64,000 bases of DNA from the NCBI RefSeq assembly GCF_022539505.1, contig NC_061510.1, positions 396,410,249 through 396,474,248 of the forward strand, in the 5' to 3' direction. This document shows positions 53,839-64,000 of this stretch, one piece after another. Within the stretch, counting starts at the first letter, position 1, and the number at the start of each line of letters is the position of its first letter. The notes beneath the pieces are model-generated. The model searched no databases and had not been told where the DNA came from. It saw nothing but the letters and a program-made list of their open reading frames with translations. The stretch comes from Lolium rigidum. Its lineage: Eukaryota; Streptophyta; Magnoliopsida; Poales; Poaceae. The position numbers and the translations under genes are program-made.

Positions 53839-55280
53839 ATGAATACTCCTGAGAACACTAAGTTGTGTGACTTCACTAGCACCAATAATAATGATTTCAT
53901 ATGCACACCTATTGCTCCACCTCGCTACTACAGCCAGAATTTTATGAAATTAAACCTCGCTTTACTAAATCTTGTTATGAGAGAGCAATTTTCTGGTGTT
54001 AATACTGATGATGCTGCTGCCCATCTTAATAATTTTGTTGAACTTTGTGAAATGCAAAAGTATAAGGATGTAGATGGGGACATTATAAAACTAAAATTGT
54101 TTCCTTTCTCCTTAAGAGGAAGAGCTAAAGATTGCTTGCTATCTTTGCCTAAGAATAGTATTGATTCATGGACTAAATGTAAAGATGCTTTCATTGGAAG
54201 ATATTATCCTCCCGCTAAAATTATATCTTTGAGAAGTAGCATTATGAATTTTAAGCAATTGGATAATGAACATGTTGCCCAAGCATGGGAAAGAATGAAA
54301 TCTTTGGTAAAGAATTGCCCTACCCATGGACTAACTACTTGAATGATCATCCAAACCTTTTATGCAGGATTAAATTTTTCTTCAAGGAACCTATTGGATT
54401 CAGCTCGTTGGAGGTACTTTTATGTCCATCACTTTGGGTGCCGCAACAAAGCTTCTTGATGATATGATGATCAACTACTCCGAATGGCACACTGAAAGGA
54501 CTCCTCAAGGTAAGAAGGTAAATTCTGTTGAAGAAACCTCCTCCTTGAGTGATAAGATAGATGTTATTATGTCTATGCTTGTTAATGGTAGATCTAATGT
54601 TGATCCTAATAATGTTCCTTTAGCTTCATTGGTTGCTCAAGAAGAGCAAGTTGATGTGAACTTCATTAAAAATAGTAATTTCAACAACAATGCTTATAGG
54701 AATAATTTTGGTAACAACAACTATAGCCCATATCCTTCTAATAATGGTAATGGTTATGGTAATTCTTATGGTAATTCTTACAACAATAGTAGGAGTGTAC
54801 CCTCTGGTCTTGAAGTCATGCTTAAAGAATTTATTAGTACACAAACTGCTTTCAACAAATCTGTTGAGGAAAAGCTTAGTAAAATTGATGTTCTTGCTTC
54901 TAAGGTTGATAGTCTTGCTGCTGACGTTGATCTTTTAAAACTGAAAGTTATGCCTAATGAAACTAAAGATATTAAGTCATTTGCTAAAACAAACGCTATC
55001 CAAGTTCGAATTAATGACAATATTAGAATGATGGCTGAATTGCATGCTAGGTGGGAAAGAGAAGAAAAACTTGCTAAAGAGAATAATGTAGCTAAAGTTT
55101 GTACTATTACTACCACTAGTAATGTTGATTCTTCACATGTTGCTAAACCTCCTACTATCAATGGTAAAAATAATTGGTGTTGGCAATGTTTCTACTTCTA
55201 ATACAAAGCATGCAAAATTGTCTGAAACTGTTTGTGATAAAAGTGCTGAAATTTTTCAGAGTATTGGGGACAATGATCCC
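53839..55280 (+). pseudogene. E5 gag (stop and frameshifts, cut by E8)
   Basis: The ATG at 53839 opens MNTPENTKLCDFTSTNNNDF. The core matches E6 gag: LNLVMREQFSG, HLNNFVELCEMQKYKDVDGD, LKLFPFSLRGRAKD, SWTKCKDAFIGRYYPPAK. TGA at 54340-54342 replaces the Trp codon of HGLTTW in E6. A frame change near 54400 follows, then an open stretch (54422-55201) with SEWHTERTPQGKKVNS, the Asn/Tyr-rich region and KSVEEKLSKIDVLASKVDSL. After another change near 55165 it ends at IGDNDP (55280), the E8 insertion point. Protease and pol would lie beyond the window. Confidence 0.9.
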
Positions 55281-56062
55281 TGATGTCTACGCACGCTTCT
55301 ATTCCTGTAGACAGTGTTGGGCCTCCAAGAGCAGAGGTTTGTAGAACAGCAACAAGTTTCCCTTAAGTGAATCACCCAAGGTTTATCGATCTCAGGGAGG
55401 TAGAGGTCAAAGATATCCCTCTCAAGCAACCCTGCAATTAAGATACAAGAAGTCTCTTGTGTCCCCAACACACCTAATACACTTGTCAGATGTATAGGTG
55501 CACTAGTTCGGCGAAGAGATAGTGAAATACAAGTAATATGGATGATTATAAGTAGTAATTGCAATCTGAAATAAAGATGGCAGCAAGCGAACATGTAACA
55601 GAACTTGTTGGAAACGGTGTTTAAATGCTTAGAAACAAGGCCTAGGGATCGTACTTTCACTAGTGGACACTCTCAACAATGATCACATAATTGAATAAAT
55701 AAATGCTACTCTATAACACTCTCTAGTTGGATAACAAACACCATTCATTGTGTAGGGCTACAAAAGCACACCTCAAGCCGGAGTAAACAAGCTCCACAAT
55801 GTCCGAAGTTCATATTAAAGTAACCTCTAGAGTGCATAATAGACCGTTGCAATTTAGACCGAGTACTAACATAGCATACACACTGTCACCAATAGCTATG
55901 AAAGGGGGAATAAATCACATCAATACTATCATAGTAATAGTTAACTTCATAATCTACAAGAGATTACAATCATAACATACGCCAAGTACTACATGATGCA
56001 CACACTGTTAACTTTACATCATGGAGGAGGAATAGACTACTTTAATAACATCACTACAGTAG
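55281..56062 (-). repeat. E8 3' LTR, outer piece
   Basis: The piece begins TGATGTCTACGCACGC and ends at TSD AGTAG (56058-56062) next to E7. No gene is present. Confidence 0.88.
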
Positions 56063-57681
56063 TGATACGTCTCCGACGTATCGATAATTTCTTATGTTCC
56101 ATGCCACATTATTGATGATATCTACATGTTTTATGCATACTTTATGTCATATTTATGCATTTTCCGGCACTAACCTATTAACGAGATGCCGAAGAGCCGC
56201 TTGTCGTTTTCTGCTGTTTTTGGTTTCTGAAATCCTAGTAAGGAAATATTCTCGGAATTGGACGAAATCAACGCCCAGGGGCCTATTTTGCCACGAAGCT
56301 TTCAGAAGACCGAAGGGAAGACGAAGTGGGGCCACGGGGCGCCACCACACTAGGGCGGCGCGGCCCAGGGGGCCCGCGCGGCCCTAGCGTGTGGGGCCCC
56401 CGTGTGGCCCCCTGACCTGCCCTTCCGCCTACATATAGTCTTCGTCGCGAAACCCCCAGTACCGAGAGCCACGATACGGAAAACCTTCCAGAGACAACGC
56501 CGCCGCCAATCCCATCACGGGGGATTCAGGAGATCGCCTCCGGCACCCTGCCGGAGAGGGGAATCATCTCCCGGAGGACTCTTCACCGCCATGGTCGCCT
56601 CCGGAGTGATGAGTGAGTAGTTCACCCCGGACTATGGGTCCATAGCAGTAGCTAGATGGTTGTCTTCTCCTTATGTGCTTCATTGTCGGGTCTTGTGAGC
56701 TGCCTAACATGATCAAGATCATCTATCTGTAATGCTATATGTTGTGTTTGTTGGGATCCGATGGATAGAGAATACTATGTTATGTTGATTATCAATCTAT
56801 TACCTATGTGTTGTTTATGATCTTGCATGCTCTCCGTTATTAGTAGAGGCTCTGGCTAAGTTTTTACTCTTAACTCCAAGAGGGAGTATTTATGCTCGAT
56901 AGTGGGTTCATGCCTCCATTAAATCTGGGACAGTGTGACAGAATGTTCTAAGGTTGTGGATGTGCTGTTGCCACTAGGGATAAAACATTGATGCTATGTC
57001 CGAGGATGTAGTTATTGATTACATTACGCACCATACTTAATGCAATTGTCTCGTTGTTTGCAACTTAATACTCGGAAGGGGTTCGGATGATAACCCGAAG
57101 GTGGACTTTTTAGGCATAGATGCATGTCGGATAGCGGTGTATGTACTTTGTCGTAATGCCCAATTAAATCTCACAATACTCATCATATCATGTATGTGCA
57201 TTGTCATGCCCTCTCTATTTGTCAATTGCCCAACCGTAATTTGTTCACCCAACATGCTATTTATCTTATGGGAGAGACACCACTAGTGAACTCGTGGACC
57301 CCGGTCCATTCTTTTACATCGAATACAATCTACTCGCAATACTTGTTCTACTCGTTCTCTCGCAAACAATCATCATCCACACTATACATCTAATCCTTTG
57401 TTACAGCAAGTCGGTGAGATTGACAACCTCGCTGTTTCGTTGGGGCAAAGTACTTTGGTTGTGTTGTGCGAGTTCCACGCTGGCGCCGGAATCCCCGGTG
57501 TTGCGCCGCACTACATCTCGCCGCCATCAACCTTCAACGTGCTTCTTGGCTCCTACTCGGTTCGATAAACCTTGGTTTCTTACCGAGGGAAAACTTACCG
57601 TCGTACGCATCACGCCTTCCTCTTGGGGTTCCCAACGGACGCGTGTTGAACGGAAAAGACATACGTCAAACACGCGCAGCA
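56063..57681 (+). repeat. E7 5' LTR
   Basis: TGATACGTCTCCGACGTATC to GCGCAGCA. CGCCTACATATAGTC (56426-56440) is a likely TATA region. The LTR differs from the 3' LTR at scattered positions. Confidence 0.95.
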
Positions 57682-57692
57682 AGAAGATTTTC

Positions 57693-57710
57693 TGGCGCCG
57701 TTGCCGGGGA
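57693..57710 (+). other. E7 primer-binding site (tRNA-Asp)
   Basis: TGGCGCCGTTGCCGGGGA, an 18-base match to the complement of the plant tRNA-Asp 3' end including CCA, lies 11 bases after the LTR. Confidence 0.93.
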
Positions 57711-57916
57711 GATCAAGACACGCTGCAAGGGGAGTCTCCACATCCCAATCTCTTTACTTTGTTTTTGTCTTGCTTTATTTTATTTACTACTTTGTTTGCT
57801 GCATTATATCAAAACACAAAAAAATTAGTTGCTAGTTTTACTTTATTTGTTATCTTGTTTGCTATATTAAAAACACAAAAAAATTAGTTACTTGCGTTTG
57901 CTTTACTTATTTCATC
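57711..57916 (+). other. E7 leader with tandem repeat
   Basis: A short leader before the ORF. A 50- to 60-base unit containing ACACAAAAAAATTAGTT occurs twice (57814-57830 and 57871-57887), as in E6. Confidence 0.7.
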
Positions 57917-58561
57917 ATGTTTCCTATTAATTTTACTGTAAAAGATATACCGGTGGGGCAAGGGTCTATAATTGGAAGAGATAATATAGAAGAATTTTTC
58001 ACCCATGTTAGTATGCATGAAGATCTTAAAGATATACCCCTTGCAAAATCTGTCCCTACTTATGAAGATGCCTCTGTTTGTTTGGTACGCATGATGGAAG
58101 CTAGATTTATTAGTCTCAACCCCATGATACAACACATGTTTCTTACACTTTCTGATATGGAGAGGGGAGAGAAGAGAGATTTTCTTCTAAAGGTCTTAGT
58201 GCGAGAATTTGCGGATATAGCTAAAGAAGCTAGAAAAGTTTTTAGTAAGCATGAAAGGCTTGGTATGACCACCGATTTTAAAAGAACAATTGAAAATATG
58301 GATATGGATAGAATTAAGTACACTAATAATGTTAATGATGGTGGGGAGATTAAAGCACCAATACCTTGTAAGCTCCTAGCAATGCATGAAGCTCTAGATG
58401 ATAATTATGCTTGGCTTGTTCCTGAAAATTTGTTTGATGAGAGTAGCAAGCCCAAGACTAATGAAAAGGGAGCCGCTGAGACCTATGTATCCAAAATACA
58501 ATGCATGGTTGAGAAAACTCCACACCCCGCTGTAGATGCACCATCTTTTGATAACACTTGA
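57917..58561 (+). CDS. E7 ORF of unknown function, 214 aa
   Basis: The ATG at 57917 (MFPINFTVKDIPVGQGS) is the first ATG after the PBS leader in the position gag holds in E5 and E6. The product is mostly helical and charged: IGRDNIEEFFTHVSMHEDLK, YEDASVCLVRMMEARFISL, FLTLSDMERGEKRDFLLKVL, FADIAKEARKVFSKHERLG, then IKAPIPCKLLAMHEALDDNY and a C-terminal PHPAVDAPSFDNT. There is no Cys/His knuckle, DTG, YxDD or DDE motif, no signal peptide and no clear membrane segment. The frame is intact while every other retroelement frame of the plus strand here is broken. It could be a diverged gag-like or RNA-binding protein. I recall similar hypothetical proteins in grass genomes but no function. Confidence 0.8.
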   Translation: MFPINFTVKDIPVGQGSIIGRDNIEEFFTHVSMHEDLKDIPLAKSVPTYEDASVCLVRMMEARFISLNPMIQHMFLTLSDMERGEKRDFLLKVLVREFADIAKEARKVFSKHERLGMTTDFKRTIENMDMDRIKYTNNVNDGGEIKAPIPCKLLAMHEALDDNYAWLVPENLFDESSKPKTNEKGAAETYVSKIQCMVEKTPHPAVDAPSFDNT

Positions 58562-61152
58562 TACATACTTTCTGCGCCTAGCTGAAAGGCGTTAAAGAAA
58601 AGCGCTTATGGGAGACAACCCATGTTTTTACTACAGTACTTTTATTTTATATTTGAGTCTTGGAAGTTGTTACTACTGTAGCAACCTCTCCTTATCTTAG
58701 TTTTGTGCATTGTTGTGCCAAGTAAAGTCGTTGATAGTAAGGTTCATACTAGATTTGGATTAGTGCGCGAGAAAAGATTTCTTTGTCGTCACGAATTCGG
58801 CCTAATTCTCCGTAGGTAACTCGTAAAATTATGCCAATTTACGTGAGTGATCCTCGGATATGTACGCAACTTTCATTCAATGTGAGCATTTTCATTTGAG
58901 CAAGTCTGGTGCCTCAATAAAATTCGTCTTTACGAACTCGTTCGTTTTGACAGATTCTCGCCTTTTATTTCGCATTGTCTGTTTTGCTATGCTTGATGGA
59001 TTTTTCGATTCCATTAACTTTCAGTAGCTTTGTGCAATGTCCAGAAGTGTTAAGAATGATTATGTCACCTCTAAACATGTAAATTTTGATTGTTCACTAA
59101 CCCTCTAACGAGTTGTTTTGAGTTTGGTGTGGAGGAAGTTTTCAAGGGTCAAGAGAGGAGGATGATACAATATGATCAAGAAGAGTGAAAGCTCTAAGCT
59201 TGGGGATGCCCCGGTGGTTCATCCCTGCATATTCCAAGAAGACTCAAGCGTCTAATCTTGGGGATGCCCAAGGCATCCCCTTCTTCATCGACAACATTAT
59301 CAGGTTCCTCTAGTGAAACTATATTTTTATTCCATCACATCTTATGTACTTTGCTTGGAGCGTCGGTTTGTTTTTGTTTTTGTTTTGTTTGAATAAAATG
59401 GATCCTAGCATTCTTTGTGTGGGAGAGAGACACGCTCCGCTGTTGCATATGGACAAATATGTCCTTAGGCTTTACTCATAATGTTCATGGCGAAGGTTGA
59501 ATCTTCTTCGTTAAATTGTTATATGGTTGGAAACGGAAAATGATACATGTAGTAATTGCTAAAATGTCTTGGATAATGTGATACTTGGCAATTGTTGTGC
59601 TCATGTTTAAGCTCTTGCATCATAACTTTGCACCTATTAATGAAGAAATACATAGAGCTTGCTAAAATTTGGTTTGCATAATTGGTCTCTCTAAGGTCTA
59701 GATAATTTCTAGTATTGAGTTTGAACAACAAGAAAGACGGTGTAGAGTCTTATAATGTTTACGATATGTCTTTTATGTGAGTTTTGCTGCACCGGTTCAT
59801 CCTTGTGTTTGTTTCACATAACCTTGCTAGCCTAAGCCTTGTATCGAGAGGGAATACTTCTCATGCATCCAAAATCCTTGAGCCAACCACTATGCCATTT
59901 GTGACCACCATACCTACCTACTACATGGTATTTCTCCGCCATTCCAAAGTAAATTGCTTGAGTGCTACCTTGAAATTTCCATCCTCTACCTTTACAATAT
60001 ATAGCTCATGGGACAAATAGCCTAAAAACTATTGTGGTATTGAATATGTACTTATGCACTTTATCTCTTATTAAGTTGCTTGTTGTGCGATAACCATGTT
60101 CCTGGGGACGCCATCAACTACTCCTTGTTGAATATCATGTGAGTTTCTATGCATGTCCGTCTTGTCTGAAGTAAGGGAGATTTACCACTCATTTAATGGT
60201 TAGAGCATGCATAATGTTAGAGAAGAACATTGGGCCGCTAACTAAAGCCATGATCCATGGTGGAAGTTTTAGTTTTGGACAAATATCCTCAATCTCATAT
60301 GAGAAAATTAATAATTGTTGAATGCTTATGCATTAAAGAGGAGTCCATTATCTGTTGTCTATGTTGTCCCGGTATGGATGTCTAAGTTGAGAATAATCAA
60401 TAGCGAGAAATCCAATGCGAGCTTTCTCCTTAGACCTTTGTACAGGCGGCATAGAGGTACCCCTTTGTGACACTTGGTTAAAACATATGCATTGCAATGA
60501 TAATCCCGGTAATCCAAGCTAATTAGGACAAGGTGCGGGCACTATTAGTATACTATGCATGAGGCTTGCAACTTGTAAGATATAATTTACATAACACATA
60601 TGCTTTATTACTACCGTTGACAAAATTGTTTCTTGTTTTCAAAATCAAAGCTCTAGAACAAATATAGCAATCGATGCTTCCTCTCGCGAAGGGCCTATCT
60701 TTTACTTTTATGTCGAGTCAGTTCACCTATTTCTCTCCACCTCAAGAAGCAAACACTTGTGTGAACTGTGCATTGATTCCTACATACTTGCATATTGCAC
60801 TTGTTATATTACTTTACATTGACAATATCCATGAGATATACATGTTACAAGTTGAAAGCAACCGCTGAAACTTAATCTTCCTTTGTGTTGCTTCAATACC
60901 TTCTTTGAATTATGTCTTTATGAGTTAACTCTTATGCAAGACTTATTGATGCTTGGCTTGAAGTACTATTCATGAAAAGTCTTTGCTTTATGATTCATTT
61001 GTTTACTCATGTCATTTACATTGTTTTGATCGCTGCATTCATTACATATGCTTACAATAGTATGATCAAGGTTATGATGGCATGTCACTCCAGAAATTAT
61101 CTTTGTTATCGTTTACCTGCTCGGGACGAGCGTAAACTAAGCTTGGGGATGC
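58562..61152 (+). other. E7 3' untranslated region and PPT
   Basis: The 2.6-kb stretch has no supported gene and is homologous to E6 44835-47428. It begins with AGCTGAAAGGCGTTAAAGAA, also found directly after the E6 stop. PPT-like AAGCTTGGGGATGCC occurs at 59196-59210, and ATCTTGGGGATGCC at 59255-59268 is followed by a hairpin (stem GGGGATGCC, loop CAA, 59260-59280). The working PPT (AAGCTTGGGGATGC, 61139-61152) touches the 3' LTR. GCTCGGGACGAGC just before it is a short palindrome. Confidence 0.88.
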
Positions 61153-62765
61153 TGATACGTCTCCGACGTATCGATAATTTCTTATGTTCCATGCCACATT
61201 ATTGATGATATCTACATGTTTTATGCATACTTTATGTCATATTTATGCATTTTCCGGCACTAACCTATTAACGAGATGCCGAAGAGCCAGTTGCTGTTTT
61301 CTGCTGTTTTTGGTTTCAAAAATCCTAGTAAGGAAATATTCTCGAAATTGGACGAAAACAACGCCCAGGGGCCTATTTTGCCACGAAGCTTCCAGAAGAC
61401 CGAAGGGAAGACGAAGTGGGGCCACGGGGCGCCGCCACACTAGGGCGGCGCGGCCCAGGGGGGCCCGCGCGGCCATAGCGTTTGGGGCCCCCGTGTGGCC
61501 CCCTGACCTGCCCTTCCGCCTACATATAGTCTTCGTCGCGAAACCCCCAGTACCGAGAGCCACGATACGGAAAACCTTCCAGAGACGCCGCCGCCGCCAA
61601 TCCCATCTCTGGGGATTCAGAGATCGCCTCCGGCACCCCGCCGGAGAGGGGAATCATCTCCCGGAGGACTCTTCACCGCCATGGTCGCCTCCGGAGTGAT
61701 GAGTGAGTAGTTCACCCCTGGACTATGGGTCCATAGCAGTAGCTAGATGGTTGTCTTCTCCTTATGTGCTTCATTGTCGGGTCTTGTGAGCTGCCTAACA
61801 TGATCAAGATCATCTATCTGTAATGATATATGTTGTGTTTGTTGGGATCCGATGGATAGAGAATACTATGTTATGTTGATTATCAATCTATTACCTATGT
61901 GTTGTTTATGATCTTGCATGCTCTCCGTTATTAGTAGAGGCTCGGCCAAGTTTTTACTCTTAACTCCAAGAGGGAGTATTTATGCTCGATAGTGGGTTCA
62001 TGCCTCCATTAAATCTGGGACACTGACATAAAGTTCCAAGGTTGTGGATGTGCTGTTGCCACTAGGGATAAAACATTGATGCTATGTCCGAGGATGTAGT
62101 TATTGATTACATTACGCACCATACTTAATGCAATTGTCTCGTTGTTTGCAACTTAATACCGGAAGGGGTTCGGATGATAACCCGAAGGTGGACTTTTTAG
62201 GCATAGATGCATGCCGGATAGCGGTCTATGTACTTTGTCGTAATGCCCAATTAAATCTCACAATACTCATCATATCATGTATGTGCATTGTCATGCCCTC
62301 TCTATTTGTCAATTGCCCAACTGTAATTTGTTCACCCAACATGCTATTTATCTTATGGGAGAGACACCACTAGTGGACTATGGACCCCGGTCCATTCTTT
62401 TACATCGAATACAATCTACCGCAATACTTGTTCTACCGTTCTCTCGCAAACAATCATCATCCACACTATACATCTAATCCTTTGTTACAGCAAGCCGGTG
62501 AGATTGACAATCTCGCCGGTTCGTTGGGGCAAAGTACTTTGGTTGTGTTGTGCAGTGTTCCACGCCGGCGCCGGAATCCCTGGTGTTGCGCCGCACTACA
62601 TCTCGCCGCCATCAACCTTCAACGTGCTTCTTGGCTCCTACTGGTTCGATAAACCTTGGTTTCTTACTGAGGGAAAACCTACTGCTGTACGCATCACGCC
62701 TTCCTCTTGGGGTTCCCAACGGACGCGTGTTGAACGGAAAAGACATACGTCAAACACGCGCAGCA
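61153..62765 (+). repeat. E7 3' LTR
   Basis: The 1613-bp LTR ends CGCGCAGCA, followed by TSD AGTAG (62766-62770) and the rest of the E8 LTR. Open frames inside it are not genes. Confidence 0.95.
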
Positions 62766-62770
62766 AGTAG

Positions 62771-63457
62771 CACATAGATTAATAGTGATACAAAGCTCAT
62801 GATCACATAAAGATCACACCATGGGAGAGAGAGATGAACCACATAGCTACCGGTAGAGCCCTCAGCCTCGGGGGAGAACTACTCCCTCCTCATCATGGGA
62901 GACAGTAATGGCGATGAAGATGGCGGTGGTGTCGATGGAGATGACTCCGGGGGCAATTCCCCGTCCCGGCGGCGTGCCGGAACAGAGATTTTGTCCCCCG
63001 AAACTTGTCTTCGCGATGGCGGTGGCTACGGAACTCTTCGTGGAATATCGTCGGTTGTTTTAGGGTTTTCGCAGACAGAAGAATATATAGGCGAAGGGGC
63101 GATGTCGGTGGAGTCCCGAGGTGGGGTCTCCACCTGGCGGCGCGGCCAAGGGGTGGCCCGCGCCCCCCTATGGTGTGGGCTCCTCGTGGCCCCCCTTTGT
63201 CTCTCCTCCAGACTCCGTGAAGCCCCTGGAAAAATATGAACGTGGCCTTTTGTTTCGTCCAATTCCGAGAATATTTCCTGTGTAAGATTTCTGGAACCAA
63301 AAACAGCAGAAAACGAGAACTGGCACTTCGGCATCTTGTTAATAGGTTAGTTCCGGAAAATGCATAAAAACGATATAAAGTGTATATAAAACATGTGAGT
63401 ATTGTCATAAAACTAGCATGGAACATAAGAAATTATATATACGTTTGAGACGTATCA
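62771..63457 (-). repeat. E8 3' LTR, inner piece
   Basis: It continues the LTR after E7 and ends GTTTGAGACGTATCA at 63457. On minus this is the LTR start (TGATACGTCTCAAACG), matching the start of the E5 LTR at 39101. Confidence 0.9.
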
Positions 63458-64000
63458 AGCATCCCCAAGCTTAGTTCCTACTCGCCCTTGAGTAGGTAAA
63501 CGATAAAAATAATAATTTCTGAATTGACATGCTACCAACATAATCTTGATCAATATCATTGTAAAGCATATGAGATGAATGAAGTGATTCAAAGCAATGG
63601 TAAAGATAATGACTAAACAACTGAATCATATAGCAAATACTTTTCATGAATAGTACTTTCAAGACAAGCATCAATAAGTCTTGCATAAGAGTTAACTCAT
63701 AAAGCAATAGATTCTTAATAGAAGGTTTTGAAGCAACACAAAGGAAGATTTAAGTTTCAGCGAGTTGCTTTCAACTTTCAACATGTATATCTCATGGATA
63801 ATTGTCAACACAAAGTAATATGATGAGTGCAATAAGCAAGCATGTAAGAATCAATGCACACAGCTTGACACAAGTGTTTGCTTCTAAGATAGAAAGAAGT
63901 AGGTAAACCGACTCAACATAAAGTAAAAGAAAGGCCCTTCGCAGAGGGAAGCAGGGATTAAATCATGTGCTAGAGCTTTTCAAGTTTTGAAATCATATAG
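63458..64000 (-). other. E8 3' region (start)
   Basis: The PPT GCATCCCCAAGCTTAG (63459-63474) is followed by text homologous to E6 from 44835 on. No gene is seen before the window ends. Confidence 0.8.

Larger units (their letters stand above)
56063..62765 (+). mobile_element. E7: complete non-autonomous Athila-type element with a lone ORF
   Basis: The 6703-bp element has LTRs 56063-57681 (1619 bp) and 61153-62765 (1613 bp), starting TGATACGTCTCCGACG and ending CGCGCAGCA, with TSD AGTAG on both sides (56058-56062 and 62766-62770). A tRNA-Asp PBS (57693-57710) and a PPT (61138-61152) are in place. The only gene between them is a 214-codon ORF (57917-58561), not gag or pol. It must have used enzymes, and probably gag, of a related element. 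LTR, leader and 3' region match E6. Confidence 0.96.
39101..64000 (+). mobile_element. E5: Athila-type Gypsy retrotransposon (5' part in window)
   Basis: The 5' LTR starts TGATACGTCTC at 39101, is interrupted at 39138 by Copia-4, resumes at 52025 and ends GCGTCATCA at 53569, about 1.58 kb in all. A tRNA-Asp PBS follows at 53581, then gag (from 53839), cut at 55280 by E8. The bases before it, CGGCG (39096-39100), are the presumed TSD; the other end is outside the window. LTR and gag match E6 and E7 relatives. Sabrina/WHAM-like Athila elements of Triticeae are the nearest types I recall. Confidence 0.9.
55281..64000 (-). mobile_element. E8: Athila-type Gypsy element (3' end in window), split by E7
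   Basis: The 3' LTR runs from TGATGTCTACG (55281) to GACGTATCA (63457) on plus, interrupted by E7 (56063-62765 with TSD AGTAG), about 1.47 kb without it. The PPT follows at 63458 (GCATCCCCAAGCTTAG), then a 3' region like that of E6 and E7. The five bases before it (ATCCC, 55276-55280) are the presumed TSD; the 5' end lies outside the window. Its LTR shares the first part (U3 and promoter) with E5-E7, but the other half is unrelated to theirs and recalls WHAM-type LTRs. Confidence 0.88.

Noticed and set aside
57917..58561. E7 ORF as an env-like protein of Athila elements
   Set aside because: It lies directly after the leader, not after pol, and shows no signal peptide or membrane segment.
61184..61699. 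Open frames of 60-180 codons inside the Athila-type LTRs (also near 5225, 44275, 50826, 56094)
   Set aside because: They recur because the LTR recurs, differ in frame integrity between copies, and overlap the promoter and leader.

Overview
The window looks like nuclear DNA of a large-genome grass, most likely a Pooideae species (Triticeae, oat or a relative). No cellular gene was found. The evidence is a dense nest of LTR retrotransposons of types typical of that group (BARE/Angela-like Copia, Tat- and Athila-lineage Gypsy), PIF/Harbinger DNA transposon remains, and a plastid DNA insertion. Family names are from memory. Boundaries, target-site duplications (TSDs), primer-binding sites (PBS) and splice sites were read from the sequence.

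Positions 1-4970 are old, degraded DNA. They hold the end of a Harbinger-like element with a broken accessory ORF (to 1090), an unexplained GC-rich ORF, a nuclear plastid insertion (about 1517-2740: rps4 followed by an inverted trnS-GGA, both broken), AT-rich DNA, and a broken Harbinger transposase on the minus strand (about 3490-4700).

Positions 4971-64000 form one continuous nest. The base is a minus-strand Gypsy element, here called E3. Its 3' LTR starts at 4971, resumes after 37314 and ends at 37650. That LTR received a solo Athila-type LTR (E1, 5194-6791) and, 12 bases further on, an Angela-like Copia (Copia-2, 6804-37314, minus). The 3' LTR of Copia-2 was split by a Tat-lineage Gypsy (7956-29706, minus), and the pol of that Gypsy was split by a second Angela-like Copia (Copia-1, 16141-24937, plus). 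The interior of E3 is cut at 39101 by a plus-strand Athila-type element (E5). The 5' LTR of E5 holds a Copia with a very short LTR (Copia-4, about 39139-52024, minus). The gag of Copia-4 is split by a non-autonomous Athila-type element with gag-protease only (E6, 43241-51383, minus). The gag of E5 is cut at 55281 by a minus-strand element (E8) that runs past the window end. The 3' LTR of E8 is split by a complete non-autonomous element (E7, 56063-62765, plus).

The most notable content is non-coding architecture and accessory genes of the retroelements. E7 has matching LTRs, a PBS, a polypurine tract (PPT) and a TSD, but its only gene is an intact 214-aa ORF of unknown function. E6 and E7 share LTRs, PBS and a 2.6-kb 3' region but carry different coding cassettes. 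The Tat-lineage Gypsy carries an antisense gene between pol and its 3' LTR, with its own TATA box and six exons joined by canonical splice sites into an open frame of 763 codons, followed by two more in-phase exons. Several elements look mobilised in trans: the two Angela-like copies share a reverse transcriptase frameshift, and the Tat Gypsy has near-identical LTRs but in-frame TAG stops.
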